NCBI GenBank assembly: GCA_029857855.1 | Contig: JAOUGG010000267.1 | Location: 1 to 5,231 of the forward strand | Direction: 5' to 3' | From: Acidimicrobiia bacterium | Lineage (GTDB): Bacteria; Actinomycetota; Acidimicrobiia; Acidimicrobiales; SZUA-35 | DNA: 5,231 nt | Part shown: positions 1-5,231 of the stretch, one piece after another | How the letters are laid out: each line of letters begins with the position of its first letter | How positions within the stretch are numbered: the first letter of the stretch is position 1 | Program-made: the position numbers and the translations under genes | Notes under the pieces: model-generated | The model's input: only the letters and a program-made list of their open reading frames with translations | What the model was told of the DNA's origin: nothing | Databases searched by the model: none

Positions 1-355
1 GGTGTTCGTCCCCGTCGACCTCGACCGACACGATCTGATCCAGGTAGGCCCCGGGTGTGAGCATCGTGCCCTCCACCAGCTGACCTCTGATCTCAACCGC
101 CTCGGCGGCGCCCCACCAGGAGGCGACAACAACCACAACCGCAACCAGTGCCGCGGCGACGAGCGTTCGCCGGGAACGCCCGGCGGGGCCGACGAGAGGA
201 GCGGTCGCGGCGGGGTCGCCGTCATCGACATCCACGACATCCCTGGTCGCGGACTCGGCTCCGGCCTCCGTTCGGGACGCTGCCACCTCGACCTGATCCT
301 CTTCGTCCCCGCTGTCGTTGGCGCCCGTTGCGTCAACGTCACCGCTCACAGCCAT
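1..355 (-). CDS. Partial single-pass membrane protein, function unknown (N-terminal 118 residues)
   Basis: This is the N-terminal part of a protein reading leftwards and leaving the window at base 1. The ATG at 355-353 is preceded immediately by an in-frame TAG, so it is the first possible ATG. A purine-rich GAGGAGG lies about 12 bases upstream, slightly far but the only good ribosome site. Residues 1-55 are strongly acidic and low in complexity (many D, E, A, S, T). A short basic patch (GRSRR, about 58-62) follows, then a hydrophobic stretch (about 63-82, rich in A, V and L) ending in SWWGA. This fits a type II or signal-anchor segment with the acidic tail inside the cell and the remainder outside. 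After the anchor comes a beta-rich start (EIRGQLVEG, then LTPGAYLDQIVSVEV). I do not recognise the family. The layout recalls actinobacterial secreted or Mce-associated anchored proteins, but the visible residues do not establish that. Confidence 0.7.
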   Translation of the reverse strand, partial: MAVSGDVDATGANDSGDEEDQVEVAASRTEAGAESATRDVVDVDDGDPAATAPLVGPAGRSRRTLVAAALVAVVVVVASWWGAAEAVEIRGQLVEGTMLTPGAYLDQIVSVEVDGDEH

Positions 356-620
356 CTAGGTCCTGTACCTCCTCACTCATGCTAGGTTCCTTCGCGATTC
401 AAACTGTCGATATCAACGTCTGGTTCTGGACGTTCGCCGTCGATCCCGTTCAGTCCGGGGCCGAAGGCGGAACCATCATGGTCGGTTCGACGGCGACGGA
501 GGAAGTCCGTCTGGTTCGCCAGGTAGGGCCCATGAAGGAGCAGGATCATGATCGCTGACGGATTGCGGACGAACGAGAGCCGATAGGTGCCATAGGGTCC
601 AGCCTGGAAACCGGTTGCAC
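356..620. other. Divergent intergenic region, no supported gene
   Basis: This gap separates the leftward membrane-protein gene from the rightward serine hydrolase. Several frames are open on both strands, but none has a ribosome site or a product I recognise. On the minus strand a 55-codon frame (ATG at 549, stop at 382) reads into a hydrophobic MILLLHGPYL start and then an Arg/Asp-rich tail. It has no Shine-Dalgarno sequence and only about 63 percent G/C at third positions, so I do not call it a gene. A TAGCAT hexamer on the minus strand (384-379) could be a -10 element for the leftward gene, but no good -35 is correctly spaced from it. Confidence 0.5.
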
Positions 621-649
621 TTGACCGGCGGGAAGGCCGGGCCTAGCGT
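621..649 (+). promoter_or_regulatory. Likely sigma-70-type promoter of the serine hydrolase gene
   Basis: TTGACC (621-626) and TAGCGT (644-649) are separated by exactly 17 bases. TTGACC is close to TTGACA, and TAGCGT fits the TANNNT/TAGNNT -10 form common in Actinobacteria. Transcription would start near 656, giving a leader of about 23 bases that carries the GGAAGGGG ribosome site (664-671), 7 bases before the ATG at 679. Spacing and position relative to the gene make this the best promoter in the window. No flanking operator is evident. Confidence 0.6.
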
Positions 650-678
650 ACGACTCAGCAGCCGGAAGGGGAATCACC

Positions 679-1812
679 ATGGCCGAAATCTCGGGATCCA
701 CCGATAGTCGCTTCCAGTCGTTGGTCGACGTCATCGAGCAGCAGTTGGACAACGGCTATGACCTCGGCTCGTCGCTGGCCGTGGCGGTCGACGGCCAGTT
801 GGTGTGCGATGTCTGGGGCGGCTACGTCGACGAAGCCCGATCTGAGCCCTGGCAGGCCGACACCATCACCAACGTCTGGTCGACCACCAAGACGATGACC
901 GCCCTGTCGGCGTTGCTTCTCATCGATCGAGGCGAACTCGATCCGCATGAGAAGGTGGCGACCTACTGGCCCGAGTTCGGGGCGGCCGGCAAGGGTGACA
1001 TCGAGGTTCGCCACATCATGTCGCACACCTCCGGGGTGTCGGCCTGGGCCCAGCCGGTGACCGTCGACGACATCCTCGACGACGACAAGGCCACCGCCAT
1101 GCTGGCGGAGCAGGAGCCGTGGTGGGAGCCGGGCACCGCCTCCGGCTACCACGCGCTCAATCAGGGTCACCTCGTTGGCGAGGTTATTCGTCGCATCGAT
1201 GGGCGGGGCCTGAAACAGTTCTTCGCCGAGGAGATCGCCGGGCCCCTCGACGCCGATTTCACCATCGGTTCCCCGGTGGAGAACCACCACCGCATCTCCA
1301 ACGTGATTCCACCCCCACCGCTGCCGATTCCCGAGGACATCGATCCCGAGAGCGTGGCCATCAAGACGTTCACCGGCCCGGCCCCCGAAGCCGATATCGC
1401 CCACACTGCAGCCTGGCGGGCCGCCACCATAGGTGCCGCCAACGGGCACGGCAACGCCCGCTCGGTGGCCAAGATCCAGGCCGTGGTATCCAACGGAGGA
1501 TCGTCCAACGGGGTCTCGCTGCTGTCCGCCGACACCCTTGATCGGATCTTCGAGGAGCAGTCCAACGGCATTGATCTGGTACTCGGTCTGCCGCTCAGAT
1601 TCGGTCTGGGGTTCGGCCTTTCGGCACCGGACAACCCAATGGGGATCACGTCCGGCCGGATCTGCTACTGGGGTGGCTGGGGCGGCTCCATCGTCGTCAA
1701 TGATCTCGACAACCGCCTGACCATGACCTACATGATGAATCGCATGCAGGCCGGCCTGGTCGGAAACGACACCAGTATGGCGCTGGTGTCGACACTGGGC
1801 ACGTTGCTCTGA
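679..1812 (+). CDS. Serine hydrolase, beta-lactamase/family VIII esterase type (CubicO-like)
   Basis: The 377-residue protein spans one whole beta-lactamase (Pfam PF00144-type) domain and is complete. Residue 68 starts the SxxK motif (S68-T-T-K71, in NVWSTTKTM), giving the nucleophile and its general-base lysine. The second motif tyrosine is Y157, in SGYHALNQGHLVGEVIRR; here it is YHA rather than the YxN of class C beta-lactamases. The usual KTG motif is replaced by W-G-G repeats (WGGWGGS, 331-337), as in family VIII carboxylesterases. The region 260-312 (NARSVAKIQAVVSNGG, then LLSADTLDRI and LRFGLGFGL) matches the conserved C-terminal half of this group, which ends YMMNRM. There is no signal peptide, so a cytosolic ester- or amide-hydrolysing enzyme is more likely than a periplasmic antibiotic resistance enzyme. 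The natural substrate cannot be told. GGAAGGGG lies 7 bases before the ATG. The gene stands alone and faces a leftward gene across a short gap. Confidence 0.93.
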   Translation: MAEISGSTDSRFQSLVDVIEQQLDNGYDLGSSLAVAVDGQLVCDVWGGYVDEARSEPWQADTITNVWSTTKTMTALSALLLIDRGELDPHEKVATYWPEFGAAGKGDIEVRHIMSHTSGVSAWAQPVTVDDILDDDKATAMLAEQEPWWEPGTASGYHALNQGHLVGEVIRRIDGRGLKQFFAEEIAGPLDADFTIGSPVENHHRISNVIPPPPLPIPEDIDPESVAIKTFTGPAPEADIAHTAAWRAATIGAANGHGNARSVAKIQAVVSNGGSSNGVSLLSADTLDRIFEEQSNGIDLVLGLPLRFGLGFGLSAPDNPMGITSGRICYWGGWGGSIVVNDLDNRLTMTYMMNRMQAGLVGNDTSMALVSTLGTLL

Positions 1813-1813
1813 C

Positions 1814-2008
1814 CGCTGCTCCGGCGTCGTCGCGGTAGTAGGCGACGTCGGCTGCGCCGGCGCTGGGGAGCGGGTTCCTTCGATCAGCGCTGCTCTCAGC
1901 TGGCGTCGGTCGTGGTTGCGTCGAATTCACTTCTCGGACGTATTCGCTGGTCGATCTGTAGCTGCCTGCGCTGACCTGGCTGTCAAAGGATTCGAGTTCA
2001 TCCGGCAT
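1814..2008 (-). pseudogene. Frameshifted remnant of a ParD-family (ribbon-helix-helix) antitoxin
   Basis: Reading leftwards from the ATG at 2008-2006, the translation PDELESFDSQVSAGSYRSTS, then EYVREV, closely follows the ParD N-terminal pattern (LPDELxxFVDxQVxSGRYGSxSEYVREL). After GTG (1930-1928) one extra base breaks the frame. Skipping it continues directly into IRRNHDRRQLRAALIEG, the usual ParD C-terminal helix (IRRDQDRRxLRALLLEG). A second shift near 1850 returns to the first frame and gives ADVAYYRDD, like the ADAAYFD tail of the family. The normal first residues (MNVSL) are missing, because the start overlaps the end of the SulP gene by 11 bases. No ParE toxin follows: the hydrolase gene occupies that place. 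In a working pair ParD binds DNA and neutralises ParE; this copy should make no full product. The family match comes from memory of the consensus, and the 3' boundary is approximate. Confidence 0.72.
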
Positions 2009-3782
2009 TTCGCTCCACCCAATCCAGATAGGCGTTCTCGGCGGTCGGCAACGTGGCGAAGAGCATGTCCTCGCCGATCAACTCCAACAGGTCGGTCCGG
2101 GCCAGCGGGAGACGGAGATCCTCCTTGAGCCGGACCAGGCCAAGACGCACGCCACGCTGCCGGAGATCGAGACACAGGCTGCGCAGGCCGTCCACGGCGG
2201 TGAAGTCGATCTCCACGTTCGCCTCCACGTTGAGTAGGAGCCAGCGCACCCGATTGTCGGGATCGAGTTCGTTTTCTCGATCGACGGCGACGAGAGCGCG
2301 GCGCCTCAGGTCGTTGATGTTGGCGAAGAACAGCGGGGCGTCGTAGCGGTAGATGATCAGTCCTGGGAGGGTTGTGGCCTCAGGGTGGTCATCGACATCG
2401 TGCATGCCGGCAATTCCGTCGACCCGACCGAGGATGCCTTCATGGGGTCGGGCCAAGCGCTGCACCATCTCACCAAGGCTGAGGGCGACGGCTATGGCCA
2501 CACCGACCAGCACGCCAAAGACGACCGTGGCAACGCAGGCCACGGTGGCGAGCAACAATTCCGACCGCCGGAAGCGGGCCAGCCGACGAAGAGCGGGCAG
2601 ATCGATGAGCGTGGACGCCGCATACAGCACGACGGCCCCTAACGCCGCGGCCGGAAGATCTCGGAAGATGGGCCCGGCAAACAGCAACACGGCGATCACA
2701 CAGGCGGCGGCAGCCAACGAGTGGAGCTGGGTCTTGGCCCTCGAGCTGAGGGCAAGTGCGGTTCGGGAGCCGGAGGCCGAACACGGGTAGCCGCCGACGA
2801 AACCGACAGCAGTGTGGACCGCGACCAGCGCCGCCAGCTCCTGGTTGGGATCGACGGTGGAGGTGTTCGAACCGTTGGTTGGGGTGAAAGCTCGTCCGAT
2901 CAGCGTGTTGTCGGAGTAGGCGACCACGGCCACCCCCAGCCCGGCCACCACCAACGACCTCATGTCGGCCAGAGTCAGGTCCGGTATCGAGGGCACGGGA
3001 AGGCCCTGGGGAATCGCTCCTGTCACCTCGACTCCTCGATCCTCCAAACCAAGAAGAGCGCTGGCTGCGGTGGCCGCCCCCACAGCCAGGAGCGGACCCG
3101 GCCACCGTGGCTTCCAGCGGAGGAGGATCAGAACCGCGGCCAGTGTACCGAGGGCGACCACGAGCGTGGGCGTGTGGGTGTCACCCACGACATCGGCAAA
3201 GCCGCGCATCTGGTCAACGATCGATTCGCCCTCGACCGCGGTTCCGGTGATGCGACCGAGCTGGCCAACGACCATAAGCACGGCTCCCCCGGCGAGATAC
3301 CCAACCAGTAGGGGCTCGGACAACAGGTCGGCCACGATGCCCAGCTTCATCAACCGCCCGACAAGGCACCACCCGGCGACCACCAGGGACAGGCCCGAGC
3401 ACAGGGCCAGGGTGCGTTGGGGATCGCCGTCGGTCAGCGGGGCGATGGCGGCCGCCGCCATCAGCGCGATGGTCGACTCGGGCCCGGCCGACAATACTCT
3501 CGAACTCCCGAACAGGGCATAGCCCGCCGTCGCCGCAACCACCGTCCACAATCCGACCACGGGCGGGAGGTCGACGATGGACGAGTATGCCATGACCTGG
3601 GGGATCATGTAGGCGGCAACGGCGATTCCGGCCACCACGTCGGGCCGCAAGGCCGCCCTGGGATAGCGGGCGAGGACCATGAAGCCGGGTACCACCGATC
3701 GCACGCGCTCGGCTGTGAAGCCTTCATCATCGGGTATGAGTTCGTATCGAAGGGCGGGCCGCCGTTGCGGTCGATGAGCCAT
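1998..3782 (-). CDS. SulP-family anion transporter with C-terminal STAS domain
   Basis: This 594-residue integral membrane protein is a complete SulP (SLC26-like) transporter, a family that moves sulfate, bicarbonate or related anions, often with proton or sodium coupling. The family signature lies near residues 52-80 (GIAVAAYMIPQVMAYSSIVD, then LPPVVGLWT), followed by LFGSSRVLSAGPES (about 90-103). About 10-12 hydrophobic segments lie between 50 and 437. The conserved core turn YSDNTLIGRAF, then GGYPCSASGSRTAL and KTQLHSL, runs from about 289 to 356. A cytoplasmic STAS domain (about 471-590) has IDFTAVDGL where sulfate-transporter STAS domains often have DxT. The ion cannot be read from sequence. 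I chose the ATG at 3782; an in-frame TTG at 3794 would add four residues, and neither has a strong ribosome site (AGAAGA lies about 12 bases before the ATG). The gene appears to be single, and its stop overlaps the antitoxin remnant. Confidence 0.93.
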   Translation of the reverse strand: MAHRPQRRPALRYELIPDDEGFTAERVRSVVPGFMVLARYPRAALRPDVVAGIAVAAYMIPQVMAYSSIVDLPPVVGLWTVVAATAGYALFGSSRVLSAGPESTIALMAAAAIAPLTDGDPQRTLALCSGLSLVVAGWCLVGRLMKLGIVADLLSEPLLVGYLAGGAVLMVVGQLGRITGTAVEGESIVDQMRGFADVVGDTHTPTLVVALGTLAAVLILLRWKPRWPGPLLAVGAATAASALLGLEDRGVEVTGAIPQGLPVPSIPDLTLADMRSLVVAGLGVAVVAYSDNTLIGRAFTPTNGSNTSTVDPNQELAALVAVHTAVGFVGGYPCSASGSRTALALSSRAKTQLHSLAAAACVIAVLLFAGPIFRDLPAAALGAVVLYAASTLIDLPALRRLARFRRSELLLATVACVATVVFGVLVGVAIAVALSLGEMVQRLARPHEGILGRVDGIAGMHDVDDHPEATTLPGLIIYRYDAPLFFANINDLRRRALVAVDRENELDPDNRVRWLLLNVEANVEIDFTAVDGLRSLCLDLRQRGVRLGLVRLKEDLRLPLARTDLLELIGEDMLFATLPTAENAYLDWVERNAG

Positions 3783-3824
3783 GGCGGGAATCAATCTTCT
3801 GACGTCGGACGACAGGTCGTGACC

Positions 3825-3853
3825 AGGCTAGATGAACGGCAGCCGACCGAAAA
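3825..3853 (-). promoter_or_regulatory. Weak candidate promoter of the SulP gene
   Basis: On the minus strand a TAGCCT hexamer (3830-3825) fits the TANNNT -10 form. The hexamer 17 bases upstream is TTTTCG (3853-3848), a poor -35. A start near 3818 would leave a leader of roughly 36 bases before the ATG at 3782. The -10 and its distance to the gene are reasonable, but the -35 is not convincing. Confidence 0.25.
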
Positions 3854-3923
3854 ACCGACGAACCGAGCCAGCCGCCGTGTCGACCGCTGATCTCTCATGG
3901 GGGTTGAACTCGCCCTCCGGTCA

Positions 3924-4126
3924 TCAAGCGGAGTTGGCGTTGGGGTTGTCGCTGTGGTGGGTGAGCTGATCCGCTCGTCGGTGCGTCCTCGGGTGGCGAC
4001 GGCCATCTCGAGGGCGTCGATCGCCAGGTCGGCCCGCAGTGAGGTGGAGGCCTGCCAGCCGATCACCATGCGGGAGAACACGCCGATGATGAACGCCACG
4101 TACACCCACCCGGTGTGGGTCTTCAC
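3924..4126 (-). pseudogene. Remnant of an IS3-family transposase (integrase-core fragment)
   Basis: From 4126 leftwards the frame reads KTHTGWVYVAFIIGVFSRMV, then IGWQASTSLRADLAIDALEM and AVATR. This is the central part of the rve/DDE core of IS3-type OrfB transposases (typical form TYVxTxxGWVYVAFVIDVFSRMIVGW). The family Asp in VIDVFSR is Gly here. The frame is then lost. The next recognisable piece, QLTHHSD (the second catalytic Asp, usually LVHHSD), lies in another frame and hits a stop at 3924-3926 a few codons later. The first catalytic Asp region, the final Glu region (usually SYDNALAE) and OrfA are all absent. About 60 residues remain of a protein normally near 300, so it cannot be active. 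I could not identify terminal inverted repeats or a target duplication. It lies on the same strand as the genes on either side. Confidence 0.8.
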
Positions 4127-4213
4127 TGGACACCTGCACGAGGATCCACGATGGCGGTCCATCGGGCCTGGTCGACACCCCATGCGCGAGTTTCCGGGCG
4201 GCACAGGCCACAA

Positions 4214-4230
4214 TCGCCACCCGTTGGCGA
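4214..4230 (-). terminator. Small hairpin directly after the DinB/isomerase-like gene
   Basis: A perfect 6-base stem (TCGCCA at 4214-4219 with TGGCGA at 4225-4230) and 5-base loop begin at the base following the TAG of the leftward gene. On the transcript it is followed by UUGUGG rather than a run of U, so it is at best a weak intrinsic terminator or an end-protecting hairpin. Confidence 0.35.
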
Positions 4231-4851
4231 CTACTTCGGGAGCTTCGCCACTCCGTCGCCGGTGAGCTCGGTGCCCATGTCGCGGCGGTTGATTCCCATC
4301 AGGATCGCCTCGGCCGGACCCGACACAAGCGCACCGTCTCCCCACGACCAGTCCATGTCGGTCGCTTCCAGACGGAGGCCCTCGAGGTCCTTGGGATCGA
4401 CGTGGATCTTGCGTTGCTTGTGGGTGGTGGCCCAGTCGAGCGATGCCCGCAGCACCTCCTCGTCGAGCGAACCCTCAAGGCCCAATCCTCGGCGCACGTC
4501 CTGGGTGTGCACGGCCACGTCCATGAAGCTGACGCCGGCTGAGAACGAGGGGATCGGCGCCCTCTTTGCTCCCTTTTCCCGCAACGCGGTCGAGATGGCG
4601 TCTCGACCCATCGACTTGTATTTGGTGGCGTTGGTCGTCCACGCCTTGTCGACGTTGAACCCCGCCTTGGCCATGCTGAACACCATTGCCGGCAGCCCCA
4701 GCTCCACGAAACTCACCAGGTGACCAGCGATATCCATCGGCGTCCAGTTCTCACAGAGCGTGTTCCCGCTCAACTGTTCCTCGCTCAAACTGTCCAACAG
4801 ATCGGCGAAGTCGGACCTCGCCTTGGCGGTGATTTGCCAGTCCTCTGCCAT
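4231..4851 (-). CDS. Maleylpyruvate isomerase family (mycothiol-dependent, DinB-like) protein
   Basis: The 206-residue protein has the DinB/MDMPI four-helix fold pattern. An N-terminal helix is followed by LCENWTPMDIAGHLVSFVEL (about 32-51) with the likely metal-binding His44. A second motif, FMDVAVHTQDVRRGLGL (109-125), has His115 as another probable ligand. The C-terminal part carries GALVSGPAEAILMGINRRD (173-191) and LTGDGVAKL (196-204), the closing motif of actinobacterial members. Known members use a divalent metal and mycothiol to isomerise maleylpyruvate, or act as other thiol transferases, but most are uncharacterised; substrate and reaction here are unknown. The position four residues before His115 is Asp111, where the characterised isomerase has Glu. 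The protein is cytosolic, with no signal peptide. Ribosome site GAGGGG lies 8 bases before the ATG at 4851. The gene is monocistronic, with its own promoter and a hairpin right after the stop. Confidence 0.85.
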   Translation of the reverse strand: MAEDWQITAKARSDFADLLDSLSEEQLSGNTLCENWTPMDIAGHLVSFVELGLPAMVFSMAKAGFNVDKAWTTNATKYKSMGRDAISTALREKGAKRAPIPSFSAGVSFMDVAVHTQDVRRGLGLEGSLDEEVLRASLDWATTHKQRKIHVDPKDLEGLRLEATDMDWSWGDGALVSGPAEAILMGINRRDMGTELTGDGVAKLPK

Positions 4852-4895
4852 GATTCGGTCCCCTCGGGTCGTGTTTGGATGAAGCCCCGACGAAC

Positions 4896-4924
4896 GGTCT
4901 ATCCGAAATCGGACCCGTTGGCAA
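4896..4924 (-). promoter_or_regulatory. Likely promoter of the DinB/isomerase-like gene, with internal palindrome
   Basis: On the minus strand TTGCCA (4924-4919) and TAGACC (4901-4896) are 17 bases apart, a sigma-70-type arrangement. The start would be near 4889, about 38 bases before the ATG. Inside the spacer lies a perfect inverted repeat (4902-4913: TCCGA, two bases, TCGGA), which could be an operator half-site pair. The -10 lacks the final T, so the promoter may be weak or regulated. Confidence 0.45.
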
Positions 4925-5114
4925 GCGCCGTCGGTCCCAACCGATCAACTCTTGGCGGCCCTGCCAATGGGCTGGCGAGGTCTGCAGCTGACATCGTCGC
5001 CCTCGTTCGTCAGTGCCTGCGGCGCGTGGGAGAGAAAACACGCTCGCGGCTGGTGGCTAGCCCCGATTTCCGGTACAGCTGTCCACTGCCGCTGGATCCG
5101 GCTCACCCGTGCAG
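4925..5114. other. Intergenic sequence, no gene recognised
   Basis: Open frames cross this stretch on both strands, but their translations are Arg/Gly/Pro-rich shadows without ribosome sites or family motifs. I see no tRNA, insertion sequence end or repeat here. It separates the leftward isomerase-like gene from structured sequence at the right edge, which probably belongs to a rightward transcript beyond the window. Confidence 0.5.
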
Positions 5115-5165
5115 AACTTTGTGACTGCTACGACCCGTCCGGAGGGTCGTAGACCTCCCAAAGTT
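5115..5165. repeat. 51-base two-part inverted repeat (long dyad)
   Basis: An inner perfect 9-base stem (CTACGACCC at 5128-5136 with GGGTCGTAG at 5144-5152) encloses a 7-base loop. An outer perfect 7-base stem (AACTTTG at 5115-5121 with CAAAGTT at 5159-5165) is separated from it by 6 unpaired bases on each side, so the element is fully symmetric. No U-run follows on either strand, and at 51 bases it is too short for a tRNA. It could be a factor-binding dyad, a non-classical terminator, or the base of a structured leader for the gene to the right. Confidence 0.65.
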
Positions 5166-5175
5166 GGGGTTGCTG

Positions 5176-5231
5176 GGTCGTCGGCGGCACAAAGTAAGTT
5201 CGGGGAGAGCCTGCGGCGGGAACCCAGGTTC
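5176..5231 (+). ncRNA. Possible 5' part of a c-di-AMP (ydaO/yuaA) riboswitch, truncated
   Basis: Just inside the right edge the plus strand contains GAGCC, a short spacer, then GGCGGGAACCCA and GGTTC. This resembles the GAGC, GGGGGACCCA and UU order in the 5' half of ydaO-type c-di-AMP riboswitches. A GGCACAAAG segment upstream sits where the conserved CGCU-AA strand would be, but fits less well. The diagnostic second half (GGGUGAAUC and the GACAGCUAACCUC block) would lie beyond the window. In Actinobacteria this riboswitch commonly precedes resuscitation-promoting factor and other cell-wall hydrolase genes. The call rests on a short remembered consensus and is tentative. Confidence 0.35.

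Noticed and set aside
382..549. 55-codon minus-strand frame with a hydrophobic start (MILLLHGPYL) in the divergent gap, open further upstream without an ATG
   Set aside because: No ribosome site, only moderate third-position G/C, an Arg/Asp-rich tail without a recognisable family, and a competing open frame on the other strand. It could be a gene remnant but cannot be supported.
655..1449. 264-codon minus-strand frame opposite the serine hydrolase
   Set aside because: Shadow of the hydrolase on the opposite strand; no motif, and the plus-strand reading is a clear conserved family.
1813..1900. GC-rich palindromes (such as GCGCCGGCGC near 1855) as a terminator for the hydrolase gene
   Set aside because: Stems are short and self-complementary, with no loop and no U-run; they also fall within the antitoxin remnant.
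2470..3105. Long alternative frame within the SulP gene
   Set aside because: Arg/Gly/Ser-rich shadow typical of high-GC DNA; the SulP frame explains the region fully.
4720..5124. Plus-strand open frame across the isomerase promoter region
   Set aside because: Starts inside the leftward gene, has no ribosome site or family motif, and overlaps a well-supported promoter.
5115..5165. Integron attC site or tRNA as an explanation of the dyad
   Set aside because: The outer arms do not fit the RYYYAAC/GTTRRRY core sites, and 51 bases is too short for a tRNA with no anticodon arm visible.

Overview
The window is high-GC DNA with strong G/C preference at third codon positions. It carries a gene of the mycothiol-dependent maleylpyruvate isomerase-like family, an actinobacterial-style beta-lactamase/esterase and TAGNNT-type -10 elements. 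Together these suggest a high-GC actinobacterium, possibly Acidimicrobiia-like. This is inferred from gene content and style only; no marker gene is present.

Layout. (1) At 1-355 (minus) is the N-terminal part of a membrane protein with an acidic cytoplasmic tail and one transmembrane segment; it runs off the left edge. (2) After a roughly 300-base divergent gap, a well-placed promoter and ribosome site lead into a cytosolic serine hydrolase of the beta-lactamase/family VIII esterase type (679-1812, plus). (3) The convergent gap behind it is not empty: it holds a frameshifted ParD-type antitoxin remnant (about 1814-2008, minus) that overlaps the stop of the next gene. (4) A complete SulP-family anion transporter with a C-terminal STAS domain fills 1998-3782 (minus). 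(5) Upstream of it is a broken IS3-type transposase core (3924-4126, minus). (6) An intact DinB/mycothiol-dependent maleylpyruvate isomerase-like gene occupies 4231-4851 (minus), with its own promoter and a small hairpin directly after its stop. (7) The last 380 bases have no convincing gene. They end in a striking 51-base dyad and then in sequence resembling the 5' half of a c-di-AMP (ydaO/yuaA) riboswitch, cut off by the window edge and pointing at a gene further right.

The genes look like independent transcription units rather than one pathway. The clearest theme is decay: the SulP gene lies between an antitoxin relic and a transposase relic, all on the same strand, which suggests a site of past insertions. 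I did not find a complete novel defence or mobile system. The items most worth checking are the two relics, the long dyad and the possible riboswitch.
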